DNA from: Clostridia bacterium
GTDB lineage: Bacteria; Bacillota; Clostridia; Oscillospirales; Acutalibacteraceae
Assembly: GCA_900770255.1 (NCBI GenBank)
Contig: CAAGJN010000018.1
Span: forward strand, 1-55,098
Length of the DNA stretch: 55,098 bases
Direction of reading: 5' to 3'
Shown here in pieces: positions 42,764-51,700 of this stretch; the stretch's first letter is position 1, and the number at the start of each line of letters is the position of its first letter. Under the pieces are notes generated by a model. The model saw nothing but the letters and a program-made list of their open reading frames with translations. It had not been told where the DNA came from and ran no database searches. Position numbers and translations under genes: made by a program.

Positions 42764-44683
42764 TTAATCGCTTTCTCCGACTTCATAAACATTTTTGTCC
42801 AAATCAACAGTTACGGTCGTACCGTCCGCATAGGTTGCTTTTTGTCGGCGGGTTGAGCCTAAAAATTCGTGTTTAATCATTTCTATGTTGTAAAGCTTCG
42901 CCTGCAAATCCGCAAGAGGCTTAACCCGCTCAATCTCCTTTTTCAGCTTATCATCATCAAGCAGCTCGGTATCGGATGTTCGGCTGTCCGTTCCGATTTT
43001 GCTCAAACCGGTGCCGAAAGGATGGATATACGGCATGCCTGCACACAACGCACAGTACAGATCGCCGTTATCGCCCTTTGGAATACCCCAGTTGTTAAAC
43101 CAATTCCAAGGCACCATAATACAGTCGTGGAAAACAAGATTTCCGAGAGGGACGGGTATACCGACCGCCAGGCCGTTTTCCTGCGGCCTTAAAGTAAACG
43201 GTCCGTGATGAACAAGCGCAATATGATTGAGAAGCTGCATAGCAGGTTCCTCAGAGGACATAATCAAGCCCTTTTCGTTAAGATAGTCAAAACATTCGGC
43301 GCGCTTTTGTACGCTCTGCTCTCTTGTGATTTTGTGCTTCGGGTTAAAGCATTCGTCACCGTTCATGACAGAGAACACATCGAGATAGGCTCCCTGCACA
43401 TCGACGCCGTGCTTTTCGAGCTCAGAATAGGTTCTCTTTACAAATTCAAGCGCCTGAGACGCGCAGAGAAAAGTATGCTCACCGCCGTCCCATATTGAAC
43501 AGTAAGGATGAGAGCTGTCTATCCTCATAACGGCCTTGTCCATATCGAACCCGGGGGAAGAATAATAGTAATCTCTGTACTGATCATGAAGGGCAAAGAT
43601 ATATCCGAGCTCGCGGCTAACCTTTGAAAACTCCCTGAAGCCCTCCCAGCCGCCTGCCGATTCGCAGGGAGGAAGAATATAAGGGTGATTATTATCATAG
43701 CCGTCTTTGCCCCAGCCGTCGGTGTGGATATAGAGCTTTTCAAGGCCTGCTGCGCTGAGTTTCTTGATCTGCTCTGCGCGCTCGTAAAAGGTTGCATAAA
43801 GAGTTTCGTTTGTTCCGTTTTTATCATAGAATTTTGACTTTTCGTTTATCTTTGAATAGATTTTATGATGCAAAACAGAACAGCCGATGAGCTTTTCAAT
43901 ATTTTTGTTCTTTTCGATTTTGTCGTCTATTGAAACAAACTGATTTGTTTCAATCAGGTATCTGCGGTAATCTTTCGCAACGGTGTTGTAATCGCCGCTT
44001 TCGTGGAAAACAAATTTTATTTTTCTCTCGTAGGAGAGTTTGCCGAGAGAAGACATCCAGTGAACGGAATTTACAAAGGCTCTGTGCTTGCCGAACGAAG
44101 AAAACATACAGGCGTCGTACGGCGTTTCTACGATTGCGCTAAAAGAATGACCGTCGCAGACACGCCCCCATATCGGCATATAACAGTCGCCTGTGTTAAT
44201 TTTGCGCAGATAATGGGCAAAGCCAAAGGTGGAGGCAAAATTTTCCTTGTATCTGTCGGGCAGCAAAAATCCCTGCCGCATCGCGTCAACATGATAGGAG
44301 CAGCGGCCCTTTTTCTTTGAATTAAACGGAGCCGGGAAATACACAGCCTGAATATCACACCCTGTTTCATTTTCGGCTTTGAGTGAGAATTCGGCAGTAT
44401 CTTCGCCTGTTATTTCTGCAGTCAAAACAAGAGTAAAATCGAGAACTTTGCCGAAAGCAACATATCCCGAAAGTCTTGTTACAATTTTTCCATCAGAGTA
44501 TTCAAAATTCCTTTTAGGTGCAGAATAAAGGGTGCGGTAAGTACTTATGTATTTACCGCTGATTTTTTTCCTGATAATAATATACGGCGTTCTGCCGTCA
44601 CTTACCCATGAAAAACCTTTATGTATAATTTCATAACCACCTGTAAATTCGTTGATTTTCAGATTGATGCTGCTTTTTTTCAT
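42764..44683 (-). CDS. GH129-like alpha-N-acetylgalactosaminidase (probable)
   Basis: A 639-residue cytoplasmic protein (no signal peptide) made of an N-terminal beta domain (residues 1-250), a (beta/alpha)8-like domain (about 255-560) and a short C-terminal beta part. Size and sequence fit GH129, the intracellular enzymes related to GH101 that release alpha-GalNAc from mucin-type O-glycan cores. Candidate catalytic residues are D435 in GAYLDVF and E478 in MSSEEP. From memory these match the positions reported for the bifidobacterial enzyme (unchecked). HTDGWGKDGYDNN and ALHDQYRDYY are other conserved-looking strand ends. GAGGTAG precedes the ATG. A DUF5696/GH101-like protein of other specificity is the main alternative. 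Confidence 0.72.
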   Translation of the reverse strand: MKKSSINLKINEFTGGYEIIHKGFSWVSDGRTPYIIIRKKISGKYISTYRTLYSAPKRNFEYSDGKIVTRLSGYVAFGKVLDFTLVLTAEITGEDTAEFSLKAENETGCDIQAVYFPAPFNSKKKGRCSYHVDAMRQGFLLPDRYKENFASTFGFAHYLRKINTGDCYMPIWGRVCDGHSFSAIVETPYDACMFSSFGKHRAFVNSVHWMSSLGKLSYERKIKFVFHESGDYNTVAKDYRRYLIETNQFVSIDDKIEKNKNIEKLIGCSVLHHKIYSKINEKSKFYDKNGTNETLYATFYERAEQIKKLSAAGLEKLYIHTDGWGKDGYDNNHPYILPPCESAGGWEGFREFSKVSRELGYIFALHDQYRDYYYSSPGFDMDKAVMRIDSSHPYCSIWDGGEHTFLCASQALEFVKRTYSELEKHGVDVQGAYLDVFSVMNGDECFNPKHKITREQSVQKRAECFDYLNEKGLIMSSEEPAMQLLNHIALVHHGPFTLRPQENGLAVGIPVPLGNLVFHDCIMVPWNWFNNWGIPKGDNGDLYCALCAGMPYIHPFGTGLSKIGTDSRTSDTELLDDDKLKKEIERVKPLADLQAKLYNIEMIKHEFLGSTRRQKATYADGTTVTVDLDKNVYEVGESD

Positions 44684-45000
44684 TTAAACTACCTCTATTT
44701 TAAAATATCGGCATTGTCCTTGTGATTTCTCATTTTGCTGAAATAACCGACTGAATCACAGGGTAGGGCAAAATATATCGGTTTTTTCGGCGGGTGTTTT
44801 GCACAATACCGTTTGCACACTCGACGGCCGTTACTGTCGCCCGTCTCGCTTTCCCGGTAACATTTTAGCAGGTATGCCATGGAAAATACAAGGGGTTTGG
44901 GCGGTGTTTTTATACACGCCACCGATAATCTTCAAGATAATCTTCAAAATGTAAGCCTTAAAAAATTATAGTTATAAAAACAGATATGCAATAAGAAGTT
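44684..45000. other. Stretch between the pilus operon and the GH129-like gene, with a small ORF
   Basis: About 317 bases. It holds a 75-codon minus-strand open frame (44695-44922), whose stop lies just before the ribosome binding site of the GH129-like gene. A 12-bp tandem repeat lies next to it at 44924-44947. The small frame is rich in Cys, Lys and Pro and ends RNHKDNADILK. From memory, similar tails are common among short hypothetical proteins in gut Firmicutes, so this may be a dispersed intergenic repeat rather than a gene. There is no clear terminator for the pilus operon here. Confidence 0.45.
44924..44947. repeat. 12-bp tandem direct repeat
   Basis: GATAATCTTCAA occurs twice without a gap (44924-44935, 44936-44947), between the pilus operon end and the GH129-like gene. 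It could be a regulator-binding site or simple duplication. Confidence 0.7.
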
Positions 45001-45591
45001 TTACATATCTTCACCTCGGCTGCATCTGACCACTACCCTGCTTTTACCCGCATAAGTACATGTAAAAAGTGTGAGCGCATATTGGCTACTGATTTTATCA
45101 ATATCATACGGTGAAATCTTTTCCACGGTTTCTACATAATACGTCCAGTCATTGCCATCCATGTCGGTAAAAATTATCTGATCTCCTTCACTCAGACAAT
45201 AGATACGGCCAAAATGCTTTTTGTAGTTATGTGCACATATTATCAGATCGTCCGTTTTTACAGATCCAGAGAATCTGCAAGGCGAGATCTTAAGTCTTGT
45301 ATAATCCCACTCTGCCATGACCGGTAATTTCAAATTTTCAGAAGGTATAAATAAATAGCCTATATAATCATATCCATCAATTTCTTTTGTCGTCATTTCA
45401 GAATTCGGGGACTCCTGTTGCTCTCCGTCTCCATTCTGATTTTCAGCTTCCGTCAGTAATGAGAGCACATTTTCTGCATTTTTCTGCGCACGTATTTCTT
45501 CAATTTTATTAAACAAAAACAAGGACAGTGCCGCCGCAAGCAGCACTGTCCCAAATATCATAAAGAATTTTCCAAACTTTTTATTTCTCAC
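45001..45591 (-). CDS. Sortase (second sortase of the pilus locus)
   Basis: A 196-residue membrane-anchored transpeptidase with one N-terminal transmembrane helix (residues 9-28). The sortase triad is visible: H121 in ICAHNYKKHFG, C178 in TLFTCTYAG, and R185 in GKSRVVVRC. It lacks the C-terminal membrane helix of pilus-polymerising class C sortases, so it may attach the finished pilus or single proteins to the wall. Its class (B or D) cannot be decided by eye. The start is GTG at 45591, with AGAAGGA 6 bases upstream, 11 bases inside the minor pilin gene. It is the last gene of the pilus operon. Confidence 0.9.
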   Translation of the reverse strand: MRNKKFGKFFMIFGTVLLAAALSLFLFNKIEEIRAQKNAENVLSLLTEAENQNGDGEQQESPNSEMTTKEIDGYDYIGYLFIPSENLKLPVMAEWDYTRLKISPCRFSGSVKTDDLIICAHNYKKHFGRIYCLSEGDQIIFTDMDGNDWTYYVETVEKISPYDIDKISSQYALTLFTCTYAGKSRVVVRCSRGEDM

Positions 45592-46318
45592 TTTTATCCT
45601 TCTTCCTATTATACAGCATCCAACCCAAAGCAAACATGAGCAGACCGCAAATCGTAAATACGGCGATAGGCCAATTTAATTGCCCTGTTACCGGAACAGA
45701 AGATTTGGCTGAAGTGGTTTTCTCTTCACTGGAGTTATCAGTTTCAACAGAAGATGCAACAACCTCCAAAGTTGACAGCTCAGACGGCGAAGTTGTTAAT
45801 GTAGCTTCTTCGAACTTACCATAAGCGTTCACATCATAGTTGTAGTTCCCGTCCTCCCATAAAGGAACGGAGACAAGGAATGGATTGAGCAACTGATATC
45901 CGTATGACGGCTCGCTTTGAACAACGAGATAAAGCCCGAGCGGCAGTTCGTCAAAAATTACCTTGCCATCTTTGTTTTCAGCAGTAGCAGTAGGCGCTAT
46001 ATGATTTTTTTCCACATAATCCACAAGCCTTACGGCGAGATCTGAGTCTTGAACATCACTAATTGAGCCGTCAAAAGCAGTGAATTCGTCCGTTTTTATA
46101 TAATTGTAATTTCCGTCTTCCTCGTGAATTCGCCCTGCATAATAAATACTCATTGCACCACCTTTTACAGTTGTGCCGTTGTAATTCATTATCATTGTGA
46201 CAGATCCGGTTCGATTTTCATCAGGTACCTTAAGAGCAGATGCCGTGACGGCAAACATCCCACAAATTAATGCCACTGTTATAATTAAAGCTACAAACTT
46301 TTTACAAAAGTATCTCAT
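45581..46318 (-). CDS. Minor pilin-like wall-anchored protein (VPVTG)
   Basis: A 245-residue surface protein with a signal peptide (1-28, AVTASA), an Ig-like pilin domain and a sorting signal VPVTG at 208-212. The signal is followed by a membrane helix and a basic tail (NRKKDKSEK). The sequence GLYLVVQSEPSYGYQLLNPFLVSVPL is typical of the first domain of SpaA-type pilins. YNYDVNAYGK lies where such pilins carry the polymerisation lysine motif (YPK), with Gly replacing Pro. It could therefore be a base or minor pilin. It stands 4 bases after the class C sortase gene. Confidence 0.88.
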   Translation of the reverse strand: MRYFCKKFVALIITVALICGMFAVTASALKVPDENRTGSVTMIMNYNGTTVKGGAMSIYYAGRIHEEDGNYNYIKTDEFTAFDGSISDVQDSDLAVRLVDYVEKNHIAPTATAENKDGKVIFDELPLGLYLVVQSEPSYGYQLLNPFLVSVPLWEDGNYNYDVNAYGKFEEATLTTSPSELSTLEVVASSVETDNSSEEKTTSAKSSVPVTGQLNWPIAVFTICGLLMFALGWMLYNRKKDKSEK

Positions 46319-46322
46319 AATA

Positions 46323-47147
46323 CTACCTCCTGCTTCCTTCTTTTCGAATGCTGATAATTAAAATGACTAATAATATTAACATCAAGGGCGCCGCCATAAA
46401 CAACGCAACCAAAAGCGGCTCTATCTGCACAGCATCAGCTGTAACCGCGACTCCCTCTTCGGATTGGTTAGCCACCCTGTGACCGCGCACCAACAAACGG
46501 TGAGAATTAATTCCATATGGAGTGCAAGTAACAAGAGTACACAAATCCTCACCATCACATATCGTCAATGAATTGATTTCGTCCGGTAGAACCGTAAGTA
46601 TTTGGTCGACTTCATACGTCAGAACTCTGTTGAGAACATGAAGAGTAAAGCGATCCCCTTTTTTAAGTCTGTCGAGCTTCGAAAACAATTTAGAACTGGG
46701 CAATCCGCGGTGACCGGATATAACAGAATGAGAGCTCTCACCTCCGACCGGAAGTGATGAACCTTCGACGTGTCCCACTCCTACCTGTAAAACAGCTTCT
46801 TCTGTTCCGTGATAAATAGGCAAAGTACACTGAATACTTGGAATATCAATATACCCCATGATCCCATCGTCTGCAATATTTAGCTGAGAGTAATATTCTT
46901 CAAGCTTTGACTCCGGCAGAGAAAGCCCTGTTTTCAGGCGATTAAGTTCTGTATTATACTCCTGTGCTGAGTTCCAAATCTGCTCGCTCGTAGCGTCGTC
47001 CAGCTCTGAAACTGACGAGGCATAATCTGTTATTGCTCTTGATTGATGGCGTGAATTGATATAATCAGATATTGTGGGATACAGCAGTAAAGAGAGCCCT
47101 GCCGCAAACACCAATATTAAAATGATGAATGAAACACGCTTTCGCAC
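46323..47147 (-). CDS. Class C (pilus-polymerising) sortase
   Basis: A 274-residue membrane enzyme that joins pilin subunits by isopeptide bonds. Two transmembrane helices (residues 7-27 and about 244-268) are diagnostic of class C. The triad is H146 in VISGHRGLP, C208 in TLVTCTPYG and R217 in NSHRLLVRG. The ENxSxLPV-like region before H146 (EGSSLPVGGESSHSV) is conserved. I did not find the DPF/W lid motif clearly, so the lid may differ. It follows the major pilin gene after a 73-base gap that contains a long hairpin. Confidence 0.95.
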   Translation of the reverse strand: MRKRVSFIILILVFAAGLSLLLYPTISDYINSRHQSRAITDYASSVSELDDATSEQIWNSAQEYNTELNRLKTGLSLPESKLEEYYSQLNIADDGIMGYIDIPSIQCTLPIYHGTEEAVLQVGVGHVEGSSLPVGGESSHSVISGHRGLPSSKLFSKLDRLKKGDRFTLHVLNRVLTYEVDQILTVLPDEINSLTICDGEDLCTLVTCTPYGINSHRLLVRGHRVANQSEEGVAVTADAVQIEPLLVALFMAAPLMLILLVILIISIRKEGSRR

Positions 47148-47163
47148 ATAAGGTCTCTCCTTA

Positions 47164-47208
47164 CTGTTGTATCCCGGGAAGCAGTGGTTAGCTCCCCGAG
47201 GACAACAG
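47164..47208 (-). promoter_or_regulatory. Long intergenic hairpin between pilin and sortase genes
   Basis: CTGTTGT (47164-47170) pairs with ACAACAG (47202-47208), and the inner arms (CCCGGGAAGC / GCTCCCCGAGG) extend the stem with one or two bulges. There is no T tract after it on the minus strand. This suits an RNA-processing or stabilising element rather than a full terminator. Confidence 0.65.
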
Positions 47209-47220
47209 AACTGTTAAAAA

Positions 47221-48714
47221 TTACTTCTCAGCAATACTTTTGCGTCTTCTGATTATCAGCAAAACAGCCGCGACAAGAATAAGAGCTGCACCGACAATAT
47301 AGAAAATCGTCGTTCCGATTCCGCCTGTGGACGGAAGGCGCGAACCGGTTTTGTTGATTACCTGAACGCCGCCGGACACATAATTGTCGTCCTCAACCGT
47401 AGCAGTGAGGTTGCCATTCTCAATAACAACTTTCTCGGGCTCAACAAGCTTGTTATAGCCAGCGGGAGCCTTAGTCTCCTTGATGTAGTATGTACCGTTC
47501 CCAAGACCGCTGATCGTAACCTGACCTGCCTCGATTACTGCGGGAGTAAAACCATCTGCCGCCTTTTCCTCAGCAGTTGCAACTCGGTAAGCGTTGTCTC
47601 CGGTACTAACAAGAGCAATCTCATTTAAGCAATCGCTGTCAGCATAAAGCTTAAACTCTGCACCGGTTATTACTTTGCTATTTTCATCTGTCTTGACAAG
47701 GTCAAAGCTATATGTATAGACAGTAGTTTCACTATTTTCTGTAGCTTTGTCTTTTTTGCCGTAGGTTAACCATGTGATATTTTTGTTGCCTTCCGAACCG
47801 CAGACAGCATCCTTGTTCACGGTCGCAGTATAGACCACATAGCAATAGCTACTCCCTACAAGGTTTTCCACCTTTGCACAGCCTGAAGCAGTGAATATAA
47901 CTTCAAAGGTGCAACCGTCTTCCGTGTTCTTCGCAATTGTATAATCTGTGCCCTCTGCTAAACCATCAGTAAGACCTGAAGCATCATAAGAAATGACTTT
48001 TACTTCACCGAGAGTGAGGCCAGGATCCATCTTATCATGAAGAACATAGTTCTCTGCACCTTTTGCGGGCGTGATCTTTGTTGCAAATGTTACCGTATCA
48101 CCAATCGATGCGGTAGTAGACTTTTCGCCCGTAAAATAATTGTCTCCTTCAAATGAAGCGTCCACTATCTTCTTTTCAACTGTAGGTTCATTGTTCTTTT
48201 CGGTAATCTCGACTTCATTATCAGTCGTTGTCAATGAGCAAAGCGTGCCGAGGCTCGAAGTTACGAAATAATAGCCAAGATCAAGTCCGGTCGCAGCAAC
48301 GCTGCCGTCGCCTTGATCTGTAAGTGCGACGCCTGTTTTACCCTTGGTGTTTTTGTTAAGGGTTTCAGCGAACTCAGCGGGATCATATACATCTTCATCA
48401 AAGCTTACCGCATATAAACCATCACCAAGAGAAGAAAAGGAGAGACCGTCTATCTTGGAAGAGACAGCTCCCGTCTCAGCATCAACCGAGGCTACGACAT
48501 CAAACCATTCCGAGGTTTTTGAAACAGTATACGAATATGCTGTTTTTTCCGAGTTGTAAGAAACATCGAAAATCTTATAAGCCGTGTAGGTATTTCCATT
48601 GGGATTCTTTACTGTTATGCTGCCTTTCGTTCCGTCAGCAGCCGCAACGATTGCCATGGAGAGAACCATCACGAGTGCCAGTACTACGCTAAGCACTTTT
48701 TTTGTCTTTTTCAT
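47221..48714 (-). CDS. Major pilin (SpaA-like backbone, LPSTG)
   Basis: A 497-residue pilus backbone protein. It has a signal peptide (residues 1-26), an N-terminal domain (GSITVKNPNGNTYTAYKIFDV), a central Ig-like domain starting with PTVEKKIVD, and a Cna-B-like domain (FDLVKTDENSKVITGAEF). An E-box ETKAPAGY suggests intramolecular isopeptide bonds. The sorting signal LPSTG at about 460-464 is followed by a membrane helix and RRRKS tail. The start at 48714 (MKKTKK) has AAAGGA 8 bases upstream; longer frames reach 48774. Polymerisation is probably by the neighbouring class C sortase. The linking lysine may be in the VEKK segment, an inference. Confidence 0.94.
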   Translation of the reverse strand: MKKTKKVLSVVLALVMVLSMAIVAAADGTKGSITVKNPNGNTYTAYKIFDVSYNSEKTAYSYTVSKTSEWFDVVASVDAETGAVSSKIDGLSFSSLGDGLYAVSFDEDVYDPAEFAETLNKNTKGKTGVALTDQGDGSVAATGLDLGYYFVTSSLGTLCSLTTTDNEVEITEKNNEPTVEKKIVDASFEGDNYFTGEKSTTASIGDTVTFATKITPAKGAENYVLHDKMDPGLTLGEVKVISYDASGLTDGLAEGTDYTIAKNTEDGCTFEVIFTASGCAKVENLVGSSYCYVVYTATVNKDAVCGSEGNKNITWLTYGKKDKATENSETTVYTYSFDLVKTDENSKVITGAEFKLYADSDCLNEIALVSTGDNAYRVATAEEKAADGFTPAVIEAGQVTISGLGNGTYYIKETKAPAGYNKLVEPEKVVIENGNLTATVEDDNYVSGGVQVINKTGSRLPSTGGIGTTIFYIVGAALILVAAVLLIIRRRKSIAEK

Positions 48715-48774
48715 GTCTTCCATCCTTTCTTTTTTTGAACACAATAAATTCAAAATAAAACTATTCGTTTGCAT

Positions 48775-51700
48775 TTACCTTTGTCTTTCCGAGCGCCTTC
48801 CTTTCCTCGTTTTATAACTATATATTATCAGGGCGACCATTCCTATAAGTAACAGTGAAGCGCCTGCTATAGTAAATATGAGAGTTCCGGGACCACCCGT
48901 TTCGAGGAATTTGTTTCCGCCGAGATAAACGCCGAGGTCGTTGTGATCAGAGTTTGCAGTGTCCGGAGTAATTTCGGAAGCCGACGGCATCTTTATTTCG
49001 ACAATTTCAGCTTTTAAAAGCTCTCCGTTATCGGAATAAGATGGGTTAGCATCAGAATCTATCGAATCATCGCTGCCGCGATCAACCGGAGAAGCCCTGT
49101 AAGCAGCAATTACGGTATCTCCGCTTGAGAAACGTATAGCATAGTTACCCTCGGGGACATTGATAAACTTGTAATGACCGGCTTCACCGTCAGGCTTGTA
49201 TTCGGTTTCCGTATCATTGAGCAGATCAAGCTGTTTACCGGTTGCAGTAGTTCCGCAAACTTCAGTATAATCCTCGATGTTCTGCGGATCCCCTCCGTCT
49301 TTAATCTTGAGGAGCTCAACCTTTACTCCATCAATGTGAGTATCGGCATCCTCTTTCCGGATTCCGTTGATATTCTTATCGTTCCAGACAAGCCCCTCTA
49401 TTGAGCGAGCCAGAATGCGGCAAAAATCATTGTCCTCCAGTGTAAAGCCGTTAGCGTAAAGTGCAACAGCATTCCTTACAATATCATCCGGCTTACCATA
49501 AGGCAGCTTTACGCGCATATTCAGCTTGACATTTGACTGCGCGGCAAGATTACCCACAACGATTATGGCTGTTGGACTGAAATTATCTTTGGGGATTTTC
49601 AGCTCAAACGACCCATCCGTGTTTTCTGCTATCTCAAATAATGTCCAGCCGTTTTGCGCATTTATGTTATCTGCTGAGTAACCGTCAACTGTCTTACCGC
49701 GCACTAATATATCTTCAGTATAATAAAAATCAAAACTGCTTGCATCTGCGCCGGTTACAGTGAAATTTGTAAGAATCAGATTTCCGTCAAAAGCAGATCC
49801 GTTACTGTCATTGTTATATGGCATGACGTCCAACGCCACTACATTCTCAGCTTCCTGGTTTGTATGGTTATTAATATAAACAGTAAATCCCATACCGTTT
49901 TGAAGCTGGTCATTAACATCAAGGAAGTTACTTTCGGCACGCTTTGCAAGGCCAATATATTCTCCCTTTGAAATATTAATAGTAGTCTTTGCAAGGTTTT
50001 TGTTGGTCTCATTCTGAATACGAACATCATGCGAAGAAGAGATAGTTGCTGTGGTAGTAAGACTATCTGCATTTTTAACATCGTTTGCAGGATCTTCAAG
50101 ATCTCCGATTTCACATGAGAAATAAATAGGAGCCAGATTAAGTATTTCTTTATCGCCGTTAAGCTCCGTTCTTACTGAATATGTAAGAACCTGCTCACCG
50201 TTTTCATTGGTAGTAACCGTTGGTGTTATCTGTTCACCGTCAGTAACCGTTCCTTGCTTTCCCAACGGAGTTGATTGATTATATGTTCCGCCCAAATATG
50301 AAGAACCCTTAATGTAGCTTAAGCCCTTTGGCAGCGTGACTGTTATCTCAAATGTTTCTACAATAGACTGTCCGCTGGATTCAAGCGTGCCGGCCCGAGT
50401 GACAGCCGGCTGAAGAACATAATCAACAACACGCTGCTGATGATCTAAATCAAAGGAATCTTTTACTGCGTTGGTATCCGTTCGCTGTGCAACAGAATTT
50501 GTTATGCTTGTAACATAATCGACAACAAGGCAAGAATCCCCCCAAAAATAACTACCTGTTCCACCTTCGAATTTTCCGTTTTCATCATAGTAAGCCTTTG
50601 TGTAAGTATATAAATCTCCATTATATAACGGATCACCTACTTTTCCACTCCAGCCCACCGAAGGATTAAGTGAATTTTCCTCGTCGTCAGAATCAAAATA
50701 TTTTTTTGGATTGCCTTCTGTTGGACATTTTGAAGGGATATACTCTTTGACAAGATCTTTAAGATCCTCTTCACTCATATAAAGAATCTCTTCAACACTT
50801 TTTCCAGAAAGTCTTGCAAGATCTTCCTTTGTCCACACAGCTGAAGACTCTATCTCTTCGTAAACTTTTCCTGCCTGAGATGTATCAGCCTTATTTTTAC
50901 CATAGATCCACATCACCAGTTTAACATCTTCTATACCGAAAGGACCTCGCCACTCACCCAGCACGGCAACGCATGTATAATTTTCCGGTATATCACTCAA
51001 ATTTTTAAAGAAGACTAAATCATCAGCAGTTGCCTGTTCCATTTCTGCATCATATTCTGCTGACTCTATAGGATACTTATTTCCATATTCATCATAATGA
51101 TTCCAGCCTTTGTAAACCTCACCCTTTGCATTTGTGCGATTTTTCAGTGCACCGTAAAGGTACTGATAACTCGCGTTATTTACATATTGCATATAAGGGG
51201 TATTGCTTTTGTCCAGCTCAAAGAAATCGCTGTCAAATTTCACAAGAACATCGCCTGCTACAGCTTCTTTTTCTCGATACTGAATATATTCTAAAGAACC
51301 ACTAATATGAACATTATTACCTTTTAGCACCCAATCTTGTCCGTTTTCATAGCAACCGTCAATAAGCGGATCATTTTTATTTCTTTTGTAAGATGTTCTT
51401 TGAACGAAGAAAGTTTTGCCTACAGTTATCGGAATAGACCAACTACTCGGTTTATCATCAGTAATAACGCCTTGTGATTCCTCTGCAGTATGAAGTAATT
51501 TTCCTTCGTTATCTGAAACTTCGAGATCTTTGTCTGTTAAACGAACAGTAAATGTTCCAGTGTTACGAGTTGCATAAACAGCTTCCTCCCCTTCGTTAAT
51601 AGGATTATCAAGAGCCTCTTGTTCTGAAGACCTTTGATAGCCTAATATCTGTTGGGTCTCATCTGTTGGCAAATACTCAAACAGCCACAATTCACCTGCT

